Positions 6,800 to 7,444 of a DNA stretch of 7,444 bases are shown piece after piece (within the stretch, counting starts at the first letter, position 1; each line of letters opens with the position of its first letter). The notes beneath the pieces were generated by a model. That model was not told the origin of the DNA. It did no database searches and was given only the letters and a program-made list of their open reading frames with translations. Position numbers and translations under genes: made by a program. The stretch comes from Acidimicrobiaceae bacterium (lineage in GTDB: Bacteria; Actinomycetota; Acidimicrobiia; Acidimicrobiales; Ilumatobacteraceae): the NCBI GenBank assembly GCA_003455715.1, contig DMQJ01000305.1, forward strand, positions 1 through 7,444, written 5' to 3'.

Positions 6800-6819
6800 G
6801 AGACACCCGAGAGACACTC
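6798..6819 (+). repeat. 11-bp tandem repeat across the kinase stop and regulator ribosome site
   Basis: GAGAGACACCC (6798-6808) is followed directly by GAGAGACACTC (6809-6819), matching at 10 of 11 bases. The second copy places GAGAGA 5 bases before the regulator ATG at 6820 and so acts as its ribosome site. The first copy overlaps the last two bases of the kinase stop codon. It looks like a small local duplication. It does not resemble the GTTCAC unit, so a regulator-binding role is unsupported. Confidence 0.6.
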
Positions 6820-7444
6820 ATGGACAACGCAGATCACACCGTGCTGGTCGTCGAAGACGAGGTGAGCTTCGTGGAGGCCCTGCGCATCGGACTGGCCCGT
6901 GAGGGCTTCCGGGTGGAGGTTGCCGCCGACGGACCCACCGCGCTCGACCGTTTCGACCAGATCCGACCCGACATCGTGCTCCTCGACGTGATGCTGCCGA
7001 AGATGAGCGGCATCGACGTCTGCCGCCAGATCCGCAAGCGCAGCCAGGTGCCCATCATCATGGTCACCGCCAAGGCCAGCGAGATCGACACGGTGGTGGG
7101 CCTCGAGGTTGGTGCCGACGACTACGTCACCAAGCCGTACCGAATGCGCGAGTTGGTGGCCCGGATGCGCGCGGTGCTGCGCCGCCAGGCACCTGGAGCC
7201 TCGCCAGCGGCCGAACTGGCTCCGGGGGTCGTGGCCGTGGGTGAACTCACCCTCGATCCTGACGAACACCGTGTGGAGCTTGCCGGTGTGGAGCTGCAGC
7301 TCCCTCTCAAGGAGTTCGAGTTGCTGCACTTGCTGATGGTGAACGCTGGGCGGGTGCTCACCCGCGAAGTGCTCATCGACCGGGTGTGGGGCAGCGACTA
7401 TGTGGGCGACACGAAGACACTCGACGTGCATGTGAAGCGCTTGC
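6820..7444 (+). CDS. regX3: RegX3/PhoB-like response regulator (3' end outside window)
   Basis: This is an OmpR-family transcription factor expected to activate phosphate-starvation genes once phosphorylated by the adjacent kinase. ATG 6820 follows GAGAGA by 5 bases. The frame stays open to the right edge, showing 208 residues; RegX3 has about 227, so roughly 20 are missing. The receiver domain (7-121) has the acidic pair Glu12-Asp13, phosphoacceptor Asp56 in VLLDVMLPKMSG, Thr83 and Lys105 in DDYVTKPY. The Tyr after KP, where many receivers have Phe, is shared with mycobacterial RegX3. A linker (122-139) of Ala and Pro leads to the winged-helix domain, with LPLKEFELLHLL (161-172) and the recognition-helix region RVWGSDYVGDTKTLDVHVKRL (188-208) up to the edge. 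The last stretch closely resembles RegX3 and PhoB. It lies 20 bp after the kinase gene, so the pair is co-transcribed. Likely targets include the PHO-box repeats before pstS (inference). Confidence 0.95.
   Translation, partial: MDNADHTVLVVEDEVSFVEALRIGLAREGFRVEVAADGPTALDRFDQIRPDIVLLDVMLPKMSGIDVCRQIRKRSQVPIIMVTAKASEIDTVVGLEVGADDYVTKPYRMRELVARMRAVLRRQAPGASPAAELAPGVVAVGELTLDPDEHRVELAGVELQLPLKEFELLHLLMVNAGRVLTREVLIDRVWGSDYVGDTKTLDVHVKRL

Noticed and set aside
1..7444. Mobile elements, CRISPR array, tRNA/rRNA, toxin-antitoxin or defence genes
   Set aside because: None was seen by eye on either strand. Genes are continuous and of uniform style, with gaps of at most 131 bp.

Overview
The window is a high-GC, densely coding stretch with every gene on the + strand. 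The protein families point to an actinobacterium: a SenX3/RegX3-type two-component pair, a PstS lipoprotein with a Thr/Pro/Glu-rich linker, and 11-bp direct-repeat PHO-box units. The acidic, PTTT-repeat linker style suggests the Acidimicrobiia (Ilumatobacter-like), but that placement is impression and inference. It is a phosphate-acquisition and phosphate-sensing locus. I see no mobile element, CRISPR array, tRNA or rRNA.

Layout. Bases 1-869 hold the C-terminal part of polyphosphate kinase (ppk1), cut by the left edge. The 131-bp gap at 870-1000 is the only sizeable non-coding stretch. It carries a weak hairpin, a PHO-box-like direct repeat (GTTCACC twice, 11 bp apart, with a third in-phase TCAC) and a plausible promoter. 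Then follow pstS (1001-2098), a 69-bp gap with a perfect 14-bp hairpin, pstC (2168-3139), pstA (3147-4112), pstB (4135-5001), phoU (5001-5717), a SenX3-like histidine kinase (5714-6799) and a RegX3-like response regulator (6820 to beyond the right edge). The regulator lacks roughly its last 20 residues.

How the genes work together. PstS captures periplasmic phosphate, PstC and PstA form the channel, and PstB drives import with ATP. PhoU links transporter state to the kinase, which phosphorylates RegX3. RegX3 would then act on the PHO box in front of pstS, so the whole unit probably forms a positive autoregulatory loop. Polyphosphate kinase upstream stores imported phosphate as polyphosphate. 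Tight junctions (pstB/phoU TGATG, phoU/kinase ATGA) suggest translational coupling of the signalling part.

Novelty. This is essentially a canonical Pho locus, and I do not see an undescribed system. The points most worth a second look are the apparent lack of any transmembrane segment in the SenX3-like kinase, the perfect hairpin between pstS and pstC, the PHO-box architecture, and the ambiguous pstB start.
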